Assembly: GCA_021234155.1 (NCBI GenBank) | Contig: JAJEKV010000045.1 | Coordinates: forward strand, 6,414,406 to 6,478,405 | Direction of reading: 5' to 3' | DNA length: 64,000 nucleotides | Origin: Isoetes taiwanensis | Taxonomy: Eukaryota; Streptophyta; Lycopodiopsida; Isoetales; Isoetaceae | Shown: one piece after another, positions 32,224 to 42,920 of the stretch | How positions within the stretch are numbered: the stretch's first letter is position 1 | How the letters are laid out: every line of letters begins with the position of its first letter | The notes under the pieces: model-generated | The model's input: the letters and a program-made list of their open reading frames with translations, nothing else | Databases searched by the model: none | What the model was told of the DNA's origin: nothing | Position numbers and translations under genes: made by a program

Positions 32224-32865
32224 ACTTCATGGAAATAATGACATGAATTGTAATCATAAACCATGGAACCTTTAACTCTTCATAATTTCAATCAAGTGAA
32301 TTACCATATCTTACAAGGCAGTGGTTATGATTGAATATATTCTAACCATACAAAATATCCCACAATTTTATACAGACCTCGATCCTTTAGATTTAGGTAA
32401 ACAAACTCCGAACCACTGTATCCAGTTATTCATCTTCGATTTTACTTATAGCCTTCAGTCCGGCCGTCTGGCCTAACCGACAGCCTACAATCATTCCCAG
32501 AGTGCAGATTGCCTTCATGGCATTGGACCGAGAATTCGAATCTCGGTTCCCTCCCGAAATAGTTGACCTATTGTCAACTTTCTGTATATATAATTTATAC
32601 AATTCCAATGGTTCAATATTTACATAACTCCAATGGTCACCATAGTAAATAAACCTTTAGGCTTAAGTTCACCATGGCTATTCACATTGGTTAATTGCAC
32701 TGTGCTCATTTTTCCTGCTTAATCAAACTCTGTCACCTTATAATGTGATCAACTCTGACCATATAACCTTTTACCATAATGTTTTCATCTTCAACTGCAC
32801 AGGTATTAATCCTGGTCTGTGTCTCAGCAACTCACATGAAATTTGATATGAACAAATACTTCACA
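32224..32865 (-). repeat. Copia A 5' LTR, distal piece
   Basis: Resumes with the second ACTT and matches 17353-17970 of the 3' LTR. It carries about 20 extra bases (around 32238-32258, 'tgacatgaattgtaatcat') missing from the 3' copy, plus a handful of substitutions. Confidence 0.95.
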
Positions 32866-34433
32866 TGATGATGTTATAGAATGTGGAGACAAAGATAAAT
32901 GGCTTGAGGCTATGGAAGATGAGCTAAACTCATTTCATAACACTCAGACCTATGAAACTGTAGAAATTTCAAAAAATCCGAATATCATAGGAAGCAAATG
33001 ACTATTCAAAATCAAAACAAATGCATATGGTAGTAGGAGACATAGAGCTAGACTTGTTGCTCAAGGATACACTAAAAAAAAAAAGGGGGAAATGACTAAA
33101 GTGAAACCTATTCCCCAATTGTAAAGCTAACAAGCTTGAGATTACTACTCATCTTGGCGAATGCAATGGACTTGGAATTACATCACGTGGATGTAAAAAC
33201 AGCATTTTTAAATGCAAAGCTAGAGGAAAAAGTGTTTATGAGACCATCGCCAGGATTTGAAATAGAAAAGGGCAAGGTAAGGAAATTGAATCGGGCAGTT
33301 TATGGATTAAAGCAATCTCCAAGAGAATGGTACATGTGCATGGATAACTTCCTCAGGGAACAAGGATTTGAAAAATTAAAATATGATGGCAATTTATACA
33401 GGTTTTAAATAGGGGAAGAGTTCTGCATAATAGCACTCTATGTAAATGAGTGCATTATGGCATCAAACAGTCCTACTTGTATGAAAAAATGCAAAGAAAT
33501 ACTAAATGGAAGATTCCAAATGTCAGACATGGGAGAACTTAAGCATTTCCTAGGAATTGAAGTCGTAAGAAATAGGCCACAGAAGATTCTAAAATTAAAA
33601 CAAAGCAGGCGTATTCAGAATATGCTCAAAAGGTTTAATCTGGAGGATGCAAATCTAGTAAGAATCCTAGCTGTATCTGGACATAGGTTAACTGCAGATG
33701 TCCCATTGGCAAAAGCTGAATCATTGGAAATGGAATAGGTTCCTTATAGGGCCTTAGTTGGCTGCCTCCTATACCTTGCAAATAATACCCATCCAGACAT
33801 TGCATATATAGTAAATATCTTAAGCAGGAGATGTCACAACCCAAGTAGAGATCACTGGCTGGCAGGGAAGAGAGTACTAAAGTACTTGAAGGGAACAGCT
33901 AAACATGGAATTACATTCAACAATGACGATCTGAAACTAATTGCATACAGTGATGCAGACTGGGGTGGAGACATAAGCACACGTAAATCTACTTCAGGGT
34001 ATGCAATCTTCTTAGGTGGAGGTCCCATAACATGGAGAAGCAAAAAACAGAAGGCTATTGCCATATCATCTGCTGAGGCAAAGTATGTAGTTGCCTCATT
34101 AGTAGCTAAAGAAGTGACTTGGTTGAGAAGATTGTTGGGAGAATTAAATTGCTTGCAGAATGAGCCTACAAAGATTCTAACAGATAGTTTAAGCTGCATA
34201 GCGATAGTTAAAAATCCAGTGGACCACGAAAGAACTAAACATACACTTCATCAGGGATTTAGTAGGAAAAGGTTATATTCAAATGGCATATATAAGTACT
34301 GCAGAACAAATATCAGACATATTTACCAAAGCCCTGGCTGAAAGCAAATTTGTACAGTTTAGAGAAGGACTGAATGTCACTGAAACATGTGATGAAGGAG
34401 GAATGTTGCGAATTGAAAAATAAGGCTTACATG
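32866..34433 (+). pseudogene. Copia B reverse transcriptase and RNase H
   Basis: A second, older copia element in the opposite orientation, split by copia A. It starts 'DVIECGDKDKWLEAMEDELN'. It then has 'HRARLVAQGYT', 'HHVDVKTAFLNAKLEEKVFM', RAVYGLKQSPREWYMCMDN, a YVDD region altered to 'ALYVNECIMASNS' (catalytic aspartates lost), and RNase H 'LIAYSDADWGGDISTRKSTS' and 'NPVDHERTKH'. After a frame change it ends in 'KALAESKF'-like sequence. It has stops near 32998 and 33411 and frameshifts. The stretch 'gatgaaggagga|atgttgcg' at about 34390-34402 may be the polypurine tract and LTR start. Confidence 0.85.
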
Positions 34434-35740
34434 AAAAACTTTATGGACTTTGAGATGTGCGGGCAAATTCAACTTATAAGCTTGAGGACCTATTCGTTGA
34501 ATTATCTCGAAGGGTCCCACCCACCGTGGTGCCAGTTTCTTGCAATTTCCAATCTTAAGCTCGGCCTGCTTAACCTTGATCTTCAGCCATACCGAATCAC
34601 CAACTTGAAACTCGCGTGGCATTCGATGCTTGTCTGCAATACTCTTTTGTCGACTTCGCACTGCCAACAGATACCGAAGGACTTCCTCTACCAAAGCTTG
34701 CATGTCCGTAATCAGTTGCTGTGAGACTTCCACCTTGGAAACCTGATTATGCCATGTGTCTGGAGTGAGGCATTGGTAACCATATAGTTAATCATAAATG
34801 GAGACATCCTTGAAGACTCATGTTTGGTACTGTTATAAGTAAATTCCACCAAATGAATATAGTCTGCCCAATGTAATTGTTTATTCTAGACATAATTTTG
34901 GCGTATCCTCAATAATGCAGTTGGTACGCTCTGTCTGACCATCTATCTGAGGGTGATACGTGGTACTCATGATGGGGTAACTTTTTTATTGACCTACCCA
35001 GTTTTTTGACCATCACAGCACATATAAGCACCTTCACCAAATAATTTATGTCATCATCATTTGCATCACTAATATGCTCATTATATCCTTTATATAATAG
35101 AAAACACTCATGATTTTTTGAAGGGCAATGAAGGGCTATAGAAGGGCAATGAAGGGCAGTTTGAAGGGCAATGAAGGGCAGTCAGCACCTGTGCAGCACA
35201 TGTGTCGCCCACATGCTTTTTTGAGTATGTGAATTAAAAAACCACCCGATGAGCTTGGTTTGTATAGTGCTATAGAAATCCTTCCAAAAGGCACCAACAA
35301 ACTTAGGAGCACGGTCTAAAATAATAGTACGTGGCATACCATAGAGTCGAAAAATCTCTTTGGAGAATAAGAATGCAGTATCCAAAGCAGTGTCTGTGGT
35401 GTGACATGGCAAGAATCATGCCATTTTAGAAAGCTTGACGACTACCACCATCAAGGCATCAAACCCCCCCAAGGGTCCATGGAAGGCCCACAATAAAATC
35501 CATAGTAATGATTTCCCATTTAGCAGGGAACCTCCAAAGGTTCTAACTCGCCTGGAGTCTGTAACTGCTCTGCTTTTGTTTGTTGACAAAGCTGGCATTG
35601 CTTAATGTAGCTGGCAATATGCTTCTTCATCCCATGCCAAAAGTTGCTGGATCTTATTTTGAAATATGTCCATGAACCCTAAACTAGATTGCACTAGCAC
35701 CATCTCCCCACCATGTGTTGAAACCCTAACCAGGTGAATT
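34434..35740 (-). pseudogene. Ty3/gypsy integrase fragment
   Basis: Minus-strand remnant of a gypsy polyprotein. It has the integrase zinc and core region (a CQxCQQTK-like block near 35590, then 'GGFDALMVVVVKLSKMA'), 'LFSKEIFRLYGMPRTIILDR' at about 35.3 kb, and the C-terminal barrel 'RWVGPFEIIQRIGPQAYKLN' with 'LKVHKVFHVSLI'. The last block abuts copia B at 34434, so the gypsy element or the junction is truncated there. Stops and frame changes occur throughout. No LTR was found. Confidence 0.8.
35118..35182. repeat. GAAGGGCAAT minisatellite
   Basis: Five to six imperfect units built on 'gaagggcaatgaagggc' lie inside the gypsy remnant. It is a local expansion with no coding meaning. Confidence 0.8.
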
Positions 35741-36264
35741 TCTTGCCTTAATCATCAGAATGTTAAGCCCTCCCCGACATGTATCACCAATGCGCCACGT
35801 CAGAAAATAGGTGCACCATAGGTGGATGCAACGGCCTTTACTGCCATTTCATGTGCATTGGCTGATAACGGGCGGCCTTCCACGTTACTACAGGTCTTGG
35901 AGGACATTCTGATATGGGTTCCATGTCATATCCTTGCATATGCCCACGCCGAATCCGTGTTCGTGGTATGTGTAATCATTGTTTTTTGAAGTGATTCATA
36001 CCTAGCTCTCATCTATAACCCCTTTGTTTTATCTGTGCTATAGATGGTATGATATGGTTGAATACCATATAAGGATAATGGTGGTAAAGTGGAGGTGGGA
36101 CCTTGCCTAACATGGCTACAAGGCTCCCTATAGTGGCTGGATGTATAGTCGGTCATAACGTATGGGTCAGGTATAGATCTGACACCTCATGGGTCGCAGG
36201 ATATGTACCTACAGGGATGTCTTGGGCTCGATGGTTGCACGGGGTGGCTTATGGATTTTGGGGG
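35741..36264. other. No gene recognised
   Basis: Between the gypsy remnant and transposon copy X. The composition is closer to copy X than to the gypsy fragment, and it may be a diverged part of that element. The expected left terminus starting AAGTCGTATTTAATT was not found. Confidence 0.4.
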
Positions 36265-37878
36265 GTTCAAAGTCTTCCACATGACCTGGTGGGGCTTCAA
36301 GGTATCTTCCTGAGATGGGGTTCCAGGTTCTTCCCATCTTTGTGAGTAATGTGTCTAGTTGGCCATCTTAGCTAAGCTTGAGGCTTAAGCAGCCCGGAGC
36401 ATACAATGCAATCACTGGAGGTTCCATGGGACATGATGGTATCAACTCCGATAAGTACCTTCCAATGCCAATACCTAGATGGTCATCTCCAAGCCTTTGA
36501 TCATTGTCATTACCAGATGGATCCACTGTGGTTATGATACCCTCTGCAAAGACTGTTCGGGTGCACGAGTGCACCATATATCACCCCTTCCTCCATTGGA
36601 GCCTAGGGCATTGTTTCATAATTGCCTTGCTTCTCTCAATTTCGGTTGGAGTTGTTCCCTATATGCAAACAAATTCCTAGTACATATTAGGGGAATGCAC
36701 TCCTAAATTAAAAAACAATCAACATTTCAACAAAAGAATTGCACTAACATTTAAGAATTAGCGAAATTCATTGCATGAACATCTAACTTAGAACTTAAAA
36801 GCATTGCACCATAAAACTCAACATTATTTCAAAAAATAAACATCGCCTTATAACTTAACATTATTTCCTAGTTAACATGATAAATTAACAATAATATTAC
36901 TTATAATAACACATAACATAACTTAAAATAAAAACATTGTTTTCCTAAGTTATAATTTTGCATGCCGGTACACATGGCAGCTGTTGAGTGCATAATGTTG
37001 ATGTGGCGTACAGTCAGACGGTACACCCGCCAGATTAGTCACATCGCTTTATCTCCCGGTTCGAGAAAGCCTCCCAAAATAACTGCCTTTTTTTTGGGAC
37101 ACTACTCTATTCTTCGACTCCAACCCTAACCTTGTTCTTTGACTTACATCTTCTTCTGTTCTTATATTCTAGAAAGACTGATCAAGACGACAAGCTCCTT
37201 CTTCGTATATGACAATGGCATGGTTTACTGATCGCGACGCATCCAGCGTCGAAGTCCTCGTTGAATCCTTCTCCTCGAAAGGCCGTTACACTTGAGAAGA
37301 AAGTGAGGGCTCTTTAGTAAGTCCTTTGCAACTCGAGACTAGATTCTATGCCTCAAATTATACTAACCCCTCTAGCAACCTATACTTGCTAGTCGAGACT
37401 ACCTACTTTTCTCACGGGTCAAAGGTGCCACTATCCAGACCGGATTCCTCCCTTGAATTCTCGACGGGGAGGGGTCTAGTCTGAGTGGAGGCATCCTCGA
37501 TTTGTGATTCGAGGCTGGATTCTCGACTCCCGAGTCGAGATATGTCGCAATCCACACTAACCCCTCTAGCAACCCATACTTGCTAGTCGAGACTATCTAT
37601 TCTCGACTCGCGAGTCGAAGGTGCCTCTACCTAGACTGGATCCCTCTCCCTCGAATCCTCAAAGGGGAGGGGCCTAGTTTGAGTGGAGGCATCATCGATT
37701 TGGGACTCAAGGCTGGATTCTCGACTCATGAGTCAAGATATGCTGCAATCTACACTAACCCCTCTAGCAACCCATACTTGCTAGTCGAGATTGCCTATTC
37801 TCGACTCACGAGTTGGATGAAGATATCTCAAGACCAGGCTAATTTAATAGCGACAACGAAAAACGAACCCAAGATATC
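36265..37878. mobile_element. Copy X: left/central part of a second two-gene transposon
   Basis: About 36270-36660 is homologous to 45370-45760 of the 11.1-kb element (shared phrases 'cttccacatg.cct.g.tgg', 'aatgcaatcact', 'cctccattggagcctagggc'). About 37270-37340 is homologous to 46425-46495 ('gagaagaaagtgagg..c', 'gtaagtcctt'). The order is the same, so this is the N-terminal end of the leftward gene, the shared promoter region and the start of the rightward gene. It stops at the L1 fragment. Its right end is probably the piece at 57430-57759. Confidence 0.75.
37365..37850 (+). repeat. 195-bp tandem repeat with the TCTCGACTC palindrome (copy X)
   Basis: The phrase 'cctctagcaacc.atacttg' recurs at about 37371, 37563 and 37761, a period of about 195 bp. 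Each unit carries two sites related to TCTCGACTCGCGAGTCGAGA, one near 37600 almost perfect. It corresponds to the repeat-rich 47.0-48.5 kb part of the 11.1-kb element. Confidence 0.85.
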
Positions 37879-38323
37879 CTAAAAGTCTACATAAAACTCT
37901 AGTGGGAACCCATCTGATCTTGGGGATTTTCCAGAGGCTAGAGAGTATAGCACCTTATAGATTTCTACATTTCTTGATTTTTGAAGCAATAGTCTATTCT
38001 CGTCATCATTTATTGAAAGAACTAAATGGATAGAAGGTAACCACTTATAACATTGGGAGGAATAATCATTTGGAAGACGTTCTTCCTTGAAAAGCCCCTC
38101 GTAGCTATTTCTAAAGAATGATTTCATTTCGGCCTCCCCCTTTATGGCTTGATGATGGTCATCAATTACGGAAGCAATACTATTCTCAGCCAACCTGGCT
38201 CCTGCCAATCTAAAGAAACACTTGGAATTTTCATGATCCACTTCAGCATACCTCTTAGCCTTTAGATCTCATTGTTGTGCCACATGCTTCTTCTTCCTCT
38301 ACTGCTTTACTCTAATAGTTAAT
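37879..38323 (-). pseudogene. L1-type LINE, reverse transcriptase N-terminal part
   Basis: In the minus sense it reads KRYAEVDHENSKCFFRLAGA, 'NSIASVIDDHHQAIKGEAEM', 'LINDDENRLLLQKSRNVEIY'-like sequence and 'YSLASGKSPRSDGFPLEFYV'. This is the classic L1 run from 'N.kfF...a..R' to 'GKSPGPDGFP.EFY', with P-G-P altered to P-R-S. It ends abruptly at 37879 without a 3' end or tail. The upstream part of the same LINE is at 56579-57430. Confidence 0.85.
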
Positions 38324-38450
38324 CGCATCGATCCGAGCCATCGGATCGCCATTCTGGGGATGGACGAGCCATTATATAAGGCTCTTTCCCCTTCAGGACC
38401 GGTTATCGGCGTCTTCTCACAGCAGCTTTCTTCCTTCTCGTAGCTTTTTT
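38324..38450 (+). promoter_or_regulatory. Promoter-like head of T-rich element copy 1
   Basis: The 123-bp block is nearly identical to 55606-55730. It contains the inverted repeat 'gatccga gcca tcggatc', a TATA box 'attatataaggctc' at 38371-38384 and a pyrimidine-rich region with 'cttctcacagcagctttctt' about 50-60 bp later, as in plant core promoters. Conservation only in this head of both copies supports a functional role, by inference. Confidence 0.55.
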
Positions 38451-38505
38451 CCTATCAGTCTTATCTTCCTTCTCGTAGCTTTTTTCCTATCAGTCTTATC
38501 TCACA
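38431..38505 (+). repeat. 36-bp tandem duplication
   Basis: 'cttccttctcgtagcttttt' followed by 'tcctatcagtcttatc' occurs twice in a row. Copy 2 of the T-rich element has only the first 20 bases, so the expansion is specific to copy 1. Confidence 0.8.
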
Positions 38506-38667
38506 GATCACTCACTTTCTTCTAGCCTCATATTCGCAGATCCCTTGTTTTCCTTCTAACCTCATATTGCAGCTGCTATCATATACCAGGACCTCCTTCC
38601 CGCATGATCTTCCTCCTGATGTTTCTTATCAAGTCATATTGCATGCAAATCGTCATGTTACATAGAG

Positions 38668-38738
38668 GGAGATCTGGTAACATCCCGATTGTCTTTTGTC
38701 GAGTTTCTGGTAAAATCCTGATTGTCTTTTGTCGAGTT
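38668..38738 (+). repeat. 33-bp tandem duplication
   Basis: 'ctggtaa.atcc.gattgtct' followed by 'tttgtcgagtt' is present twice in succession inside the T-rich element. Confidence 0.75.
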
Positions 38739-39227
38739 GCATGATATCATATGGATTTTGACTTCAACGCTATTTGAGAACTTCTTTTCTGATCACTGTT
38801 TTGTGTATTTGGAATTGCAATTTCTTGTCACAGGATCTACAGGAGGATCGGTTTTACTTGGGGAGTGCATGCATTATTGCAATCTTTACATGATTACGCA
38901 GAAGCAAGCTTGTCCTAGCATTGTTATCTTGCTCCAGTATGCAACAGCTTTGCCCTGATCGGTTCTTTTCCTTTTTATCTAAAGCTTTTTAGAAAAGGTG
39001 GATCTCTGGTTACCATCAGACTTGGTACATTGCTTTTTGGGCAGTCTTCTCAAATGCACTAAGTAATTCGTACTCGTTATTGCTGCTCCATGTTCTAATA
39101 TGTAGCAAAATAACAGGGGGTTCCAGGGGGATTTGATATAGATATAATTCTTGAAATCATAGACCATATCCCTAAAACAATTCAATGGGTTATTATAAAA
39201 AAAAACATAGATTTAAGATAAAAAATA

Positions 39228-39315
39228 GTCACATTAGCTCACTGGTTAGATTGGTTAAAGTAGTCTTATTAGGACATTGAGTTATTTTGGTAGAGGTTCG
39301 AATCCCCGTATTTCA
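39228..39315 (+). ncRNA. tRNA-derived (SINE-like) RNA polymerase III head
   Basis: Box A 'TAGCTCACTGGTTAGA' at 39235-39250 and box B 'GGTTCGAATCCCC' at 39294-39306 are 44 bases apart. Both match tRNA internal promoter consensus (box A with one change). The intervening sequence does not fold as a good cloverleaf, so a SINE or decayed tRNA gene is more likely than a working tRNA. No second copy was seen in the window. Confidence 0.5.
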
Positions 39316-42300
39316 TATTCTAAAAGCTTAAGCGAAACCGTATAGAGGCTCGATATACCATCAAAACCTTAGGCACACTCGTATTCGACATCTTAAAATC
39401 ATAGGCGTCCCCAATCATAATTGAGCATAATCGAAACGAGAGGTGTCCAGAGGCTCCAACATACAGTCTGGGCCGTCGGATTGACAGATCCGACGACTGT
39501 GGTAGTCCAGGGTGCACCTCATTTAGAATATGTAGCTGGCTTATTCCTGGATCCAATTCTGGCTCTATAAGTGGCCTTGTTCACTCGCTTATTTTCTGCC
39601 TCACTGATTCTGAACCTTCGGCTACTACTGATTGCCAACGAATTGCTCTTCCAATAATTCAATCGGTGGAGGTCTTCCAGGCAATAGCAGGATGTTTGCA
39701 TGTTTCCAGTATGTTGCCCATCGAGCTACGGCTGTGTCGAATCCTTCATGACGAATTTCGGAGATCGGATTGGTCGTTAGTATTTCACCATAGCATCCAT
39801 GCTAGTTACAACGCCATTCCAGGGCTCCAATTTACATGTTCCTACAACCCAGACTCTTCTTTCTTTTTCCAATCCAGTATGCTACACCTATCGATTTCTT
39901 GCCTCACAGTTGTTTTTTCTTGCTCTTGTTTCAGCACACAGACTCTAGCCTTTTCCAACGATCTGCCCGTGTTGTTCGGCATTGGTTCAAGTTTGGTTCT
40001 ATTCTGGCCCCTTTTCCTTGACACACTCTATCCTTTCCGTCCAACTCTCTAAGTCCCTCCTTCCTGACCAGCAGACCCAGTGCCTTGTTGCTTCGCAGTC
40101 TCCCTTTCCTGCCTATTCATAATCCTACTGTTTCCATAGGCTACTTCTCTACACGGTTCTTCCCAGCAGCAGGGATTCACATGCATTCTTTTTGCCACGA
40201 ATGATGGCTGCTTTCCGGGGGTCGTTTTGCCATGCAACTGCCTTTATGTATCACTAACAATGCACTACCAATCCTTTCTTAAACAAATTTGTAATTCTGG
40301 TGTTCTTATGGTATTTTCCCTAATAGGCATCTTTATTTTTTGTAATGTAGAGCTTGTGTTGCCCTATCCTCACCTTAACTACTCCAAACATTTGGTTTTG
40401 AAAAAGTTGAACATTTCTAACTTTTGTGGTGCTCCATTATTTTTTCGATTCATCTATGCCTCTATAGTTGAACTCATATTACTATGCAGTCGTTCATATT
40501 GGGATTTTCTTTTAGTAATTTGAGATAAGCCTTTGGTTGCTCCAAGCTTAGCTATAGTATCCCACCTCAAGCATAGTAGCTGGAGGTTTCACCATTTATA
40601 TTGTTCACTATTTTATGACCAATCCTTTGATTCCTTCATGCTTTTAAAGTTGTTAATCCCCCCCACAATGGCTCTGCTAATGTTTACTTGAAGGTTGATG
40701 CAGGTTCTTTAATAGCATCATATTTGTTCGAATGGCTTAATTGTGTGGTGCCTTCAACCTAACATGGTTTAACATGCATTGTTTTTGTGACAATTGATGC
40801 GCATGCGTGCACTGCGGCATAATGTTTATATGGCACCTTGGTGGGGTTCTAAATTCATAGTTAGCCTCTCTTTGATAAGTTGGATTGGAATCTATTTAGG
40901 ATGATGGGGATGCCTTTATTCCTATGAAGTGCCTTCGGATGGTTCTAGCTTTCTTCTTGTTTTTTCCATGAGGTGCCAATTTTCCTTATTCCATTTGTCT
41001 CGGGAACCAGAACACTTCATATGTGGGGATTTTTTACGTTCTTAGGGAACCTTGAAGGTGCGCGTAAGGTAATTTTATTGTTTGTTGACTTCATTTGGGA
41101 CATGGATTTTTTAGCTTCTTTTTTGCTAAAGTTGTTTGGGATACATTCTAGGCCGTTACAATACGTTAGGGTTCATTATGTCATTTGGGTGATTTCTCCG
41201 TAATGTTCTTCCGTAGACGATTTTTTGATGCTATTGACATGGGTTGTATGTTGCAACTTTGAGCTATATCTTTGTGGACATGTATGGTGGACCTTATGGA
41301 CATTGAGCTTTGAGTATCAGGGGGGAGCATGTCTTCTTTTTCTTTGATGAGCTTCATCGAATATTTTCTTCGTTCTTTGCTCGCCTAGTTCTTGTTTCCT
41401 CTATTTTGGGTCTCATAGTGCTTCTCTTCGGGATATATATTTGGCTTTTTCACATGCTGCATTGCATACTTCTTTTACATATTTTCTATTGGTTTACGAT
41501 CATTGGCTCTATCTCAAATTTGTTTCTACACCACTTTTCCATATATGCATGTATTGGGTTGTCATTTTTTGCATTGAGATTTGCAAGTGGATTTGTCTAG
41601 TATCTGTTTACATTTTGGTGCGAGTTCTTGTTCTGTTTTGCTACCCTTTGGTGGGATATTTTGCTTCATACTTGGTTTTAAAGCATTTTTGTTGTCCTGG
41701 TACTCTTGACCTCTTGATATGTTATGTTAGGGATTTGTCATCTCTATATACATTTTCCACATGACAATATGTAGTTGTTGTGTTCCCATTACCCATTTCA
41801 TCACTTGGTTATTGGACTCACCTCGTTACTCCTCCCTGAACCTTGGCACTCTCAACCTCCATCTCCTCGATATCCTTGGCCGTAACTTTTACCTTTGACT
41901 TGGTTTTCACAATTTGACCTCCTCCCTTCAAGCATCAACATCTTACCATTCTATCGACTTTGGTCTCTTTTACCTAGATCCGCGATGTCTTCCGGCTAGG
42001 AGCAGCACGCGCGATCCTGCATGATGTGCTCGTGCCCCGTAGTTGTTTGATTGCCCTTCTGTCCTCTTGTTTGGTGCTTGCCTCTTGCCATTAAACTGCT
42101 AGACTTCAGACATTGGTATACTTTGTTTTATTCTCTGACCTAGGGCACATTTTTTAGTCGGTATCTTATGCATTTGACATCTTGCGAATGGAATTAAAGG
42201 TTACATTGGCATTGTTTTTCCTGGTGAAAATTGCATTTAGGATATTGTTGGTCTCTTATCTATGCACTTATTCACCTAGTATGTAGTTTCTTATTGGGAT

Positions 42301-42496
42301 TTTATATTTTTGCTATGTTCCTTCATGTACCCTATTTTGCTAGACGTCTCGTCATTCATGGGGCGATCGTCTTTAAGGTTGAGTGGTCTTTACTTGTCTT
42401 TATGGGCCATCCTCCAACCCTTCTGCTAACGTTCGCATATTGTTTCGTTAGAATTATATCCTTCCCTTAACCATAACTTCGGTCAATATTGCCTTT
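39316..42496. other. T-rich element interior, no gene
   Basis: Strongly T-biased plus strand from about 39.6 kb on. Long open frames here (up to 128 codons) are rich in Phe, Leu, Ser and Cys, as expected from T-richness alone, and lack any motif. At 39470-39495 there is an inverted pair 'ccgtcggatt' and 'gatccgacga', echoing the head's inverted repeat. Confidence 0.55.
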
Positions 42497-42620
42497 AAGT
42501 CGTATTTAATTAAAGTGGGACAAATCTTGAATTTTGGGACTCGGACTGAAAATGGGACTCACACACCATAAAAGAAATTTCTGAATTGATTGCTTGAATA
42601 GAATTACACATGACACACAT

Positions 42621-42920
42621 AGAATTGGGTTACTTGTTTTCCTCATAAATTTTACAAACCACTAGTTGAGAAAGTTTTCAAACTTCTCAATATTATGCAC
42701 CCTCATACAATGATATAGCATGGAGGTTGCTCATGGCCTTGTCCATCTCCCTTCTTGGGATCTTGTGTATAGAATTGGGTTACTTGTTTTCCTCATAAAT
42801 TTTACAAACCACTAGTTGAGAAAGTTTTCAAACTTCTCAATATTATGCACCCTCATACAATGATATAGCATGGAGGTTGCTCATGGCCTTGTCCATCTCC
42901 CTTCTTGGGATCTTGTGTGT
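42621..42920. repeat. 150-bp tandem duplication
   Basis: Two virtually identical 150-bp units, each starting 'agaattgggttacttg' (42621 and 42771) and ending 'gggatcttgtgt'. They overlap the 3' end of the leftward gene, so the C-terminus is partly duplicated. Confidence 0.95.

Larger units (their letters stand above)
17272..32865 (-). mobile_element. Copia A, complete Ty1/copia LTR retrotransposon carrying three nested insertions
   Basis: LTRs lie at 17272-17970 (3') and 22919-23000 plus 32224-32865 (5', split). The LTR ends are TG...CA. TGATG flanks both sides (17267-17271 and 32866-32870), the 5-bp target duplication. The primer site is complementary to initiator tRNA-Met, and the polypurine tract is AAAAGGGGAA. 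Gene order gag-protease-integrase-RT-RNase H identifies the copia superfamily. The LTR copies are very similar apart from about 20 extra bases in the 5' copy, so the insertion is young. It is now inactive: in-frame stops, two MITEs in pol and a 9.2-kb transposon in the 5' LTR. Confidence 0.95.

Noticed and set aside
37365-37850. CRISPR-like array
   Set aside because: The repeats are long, diverged tandem units with no unique spacers, in a eukaryotic transposon.
41310-41764. Phe/Leu-rich membrane-protein-like open frames
   Set aside because: The plus strand is extremely T-rich here, and hydrophobic frames arise from composition. No conserved motif or splice structure.
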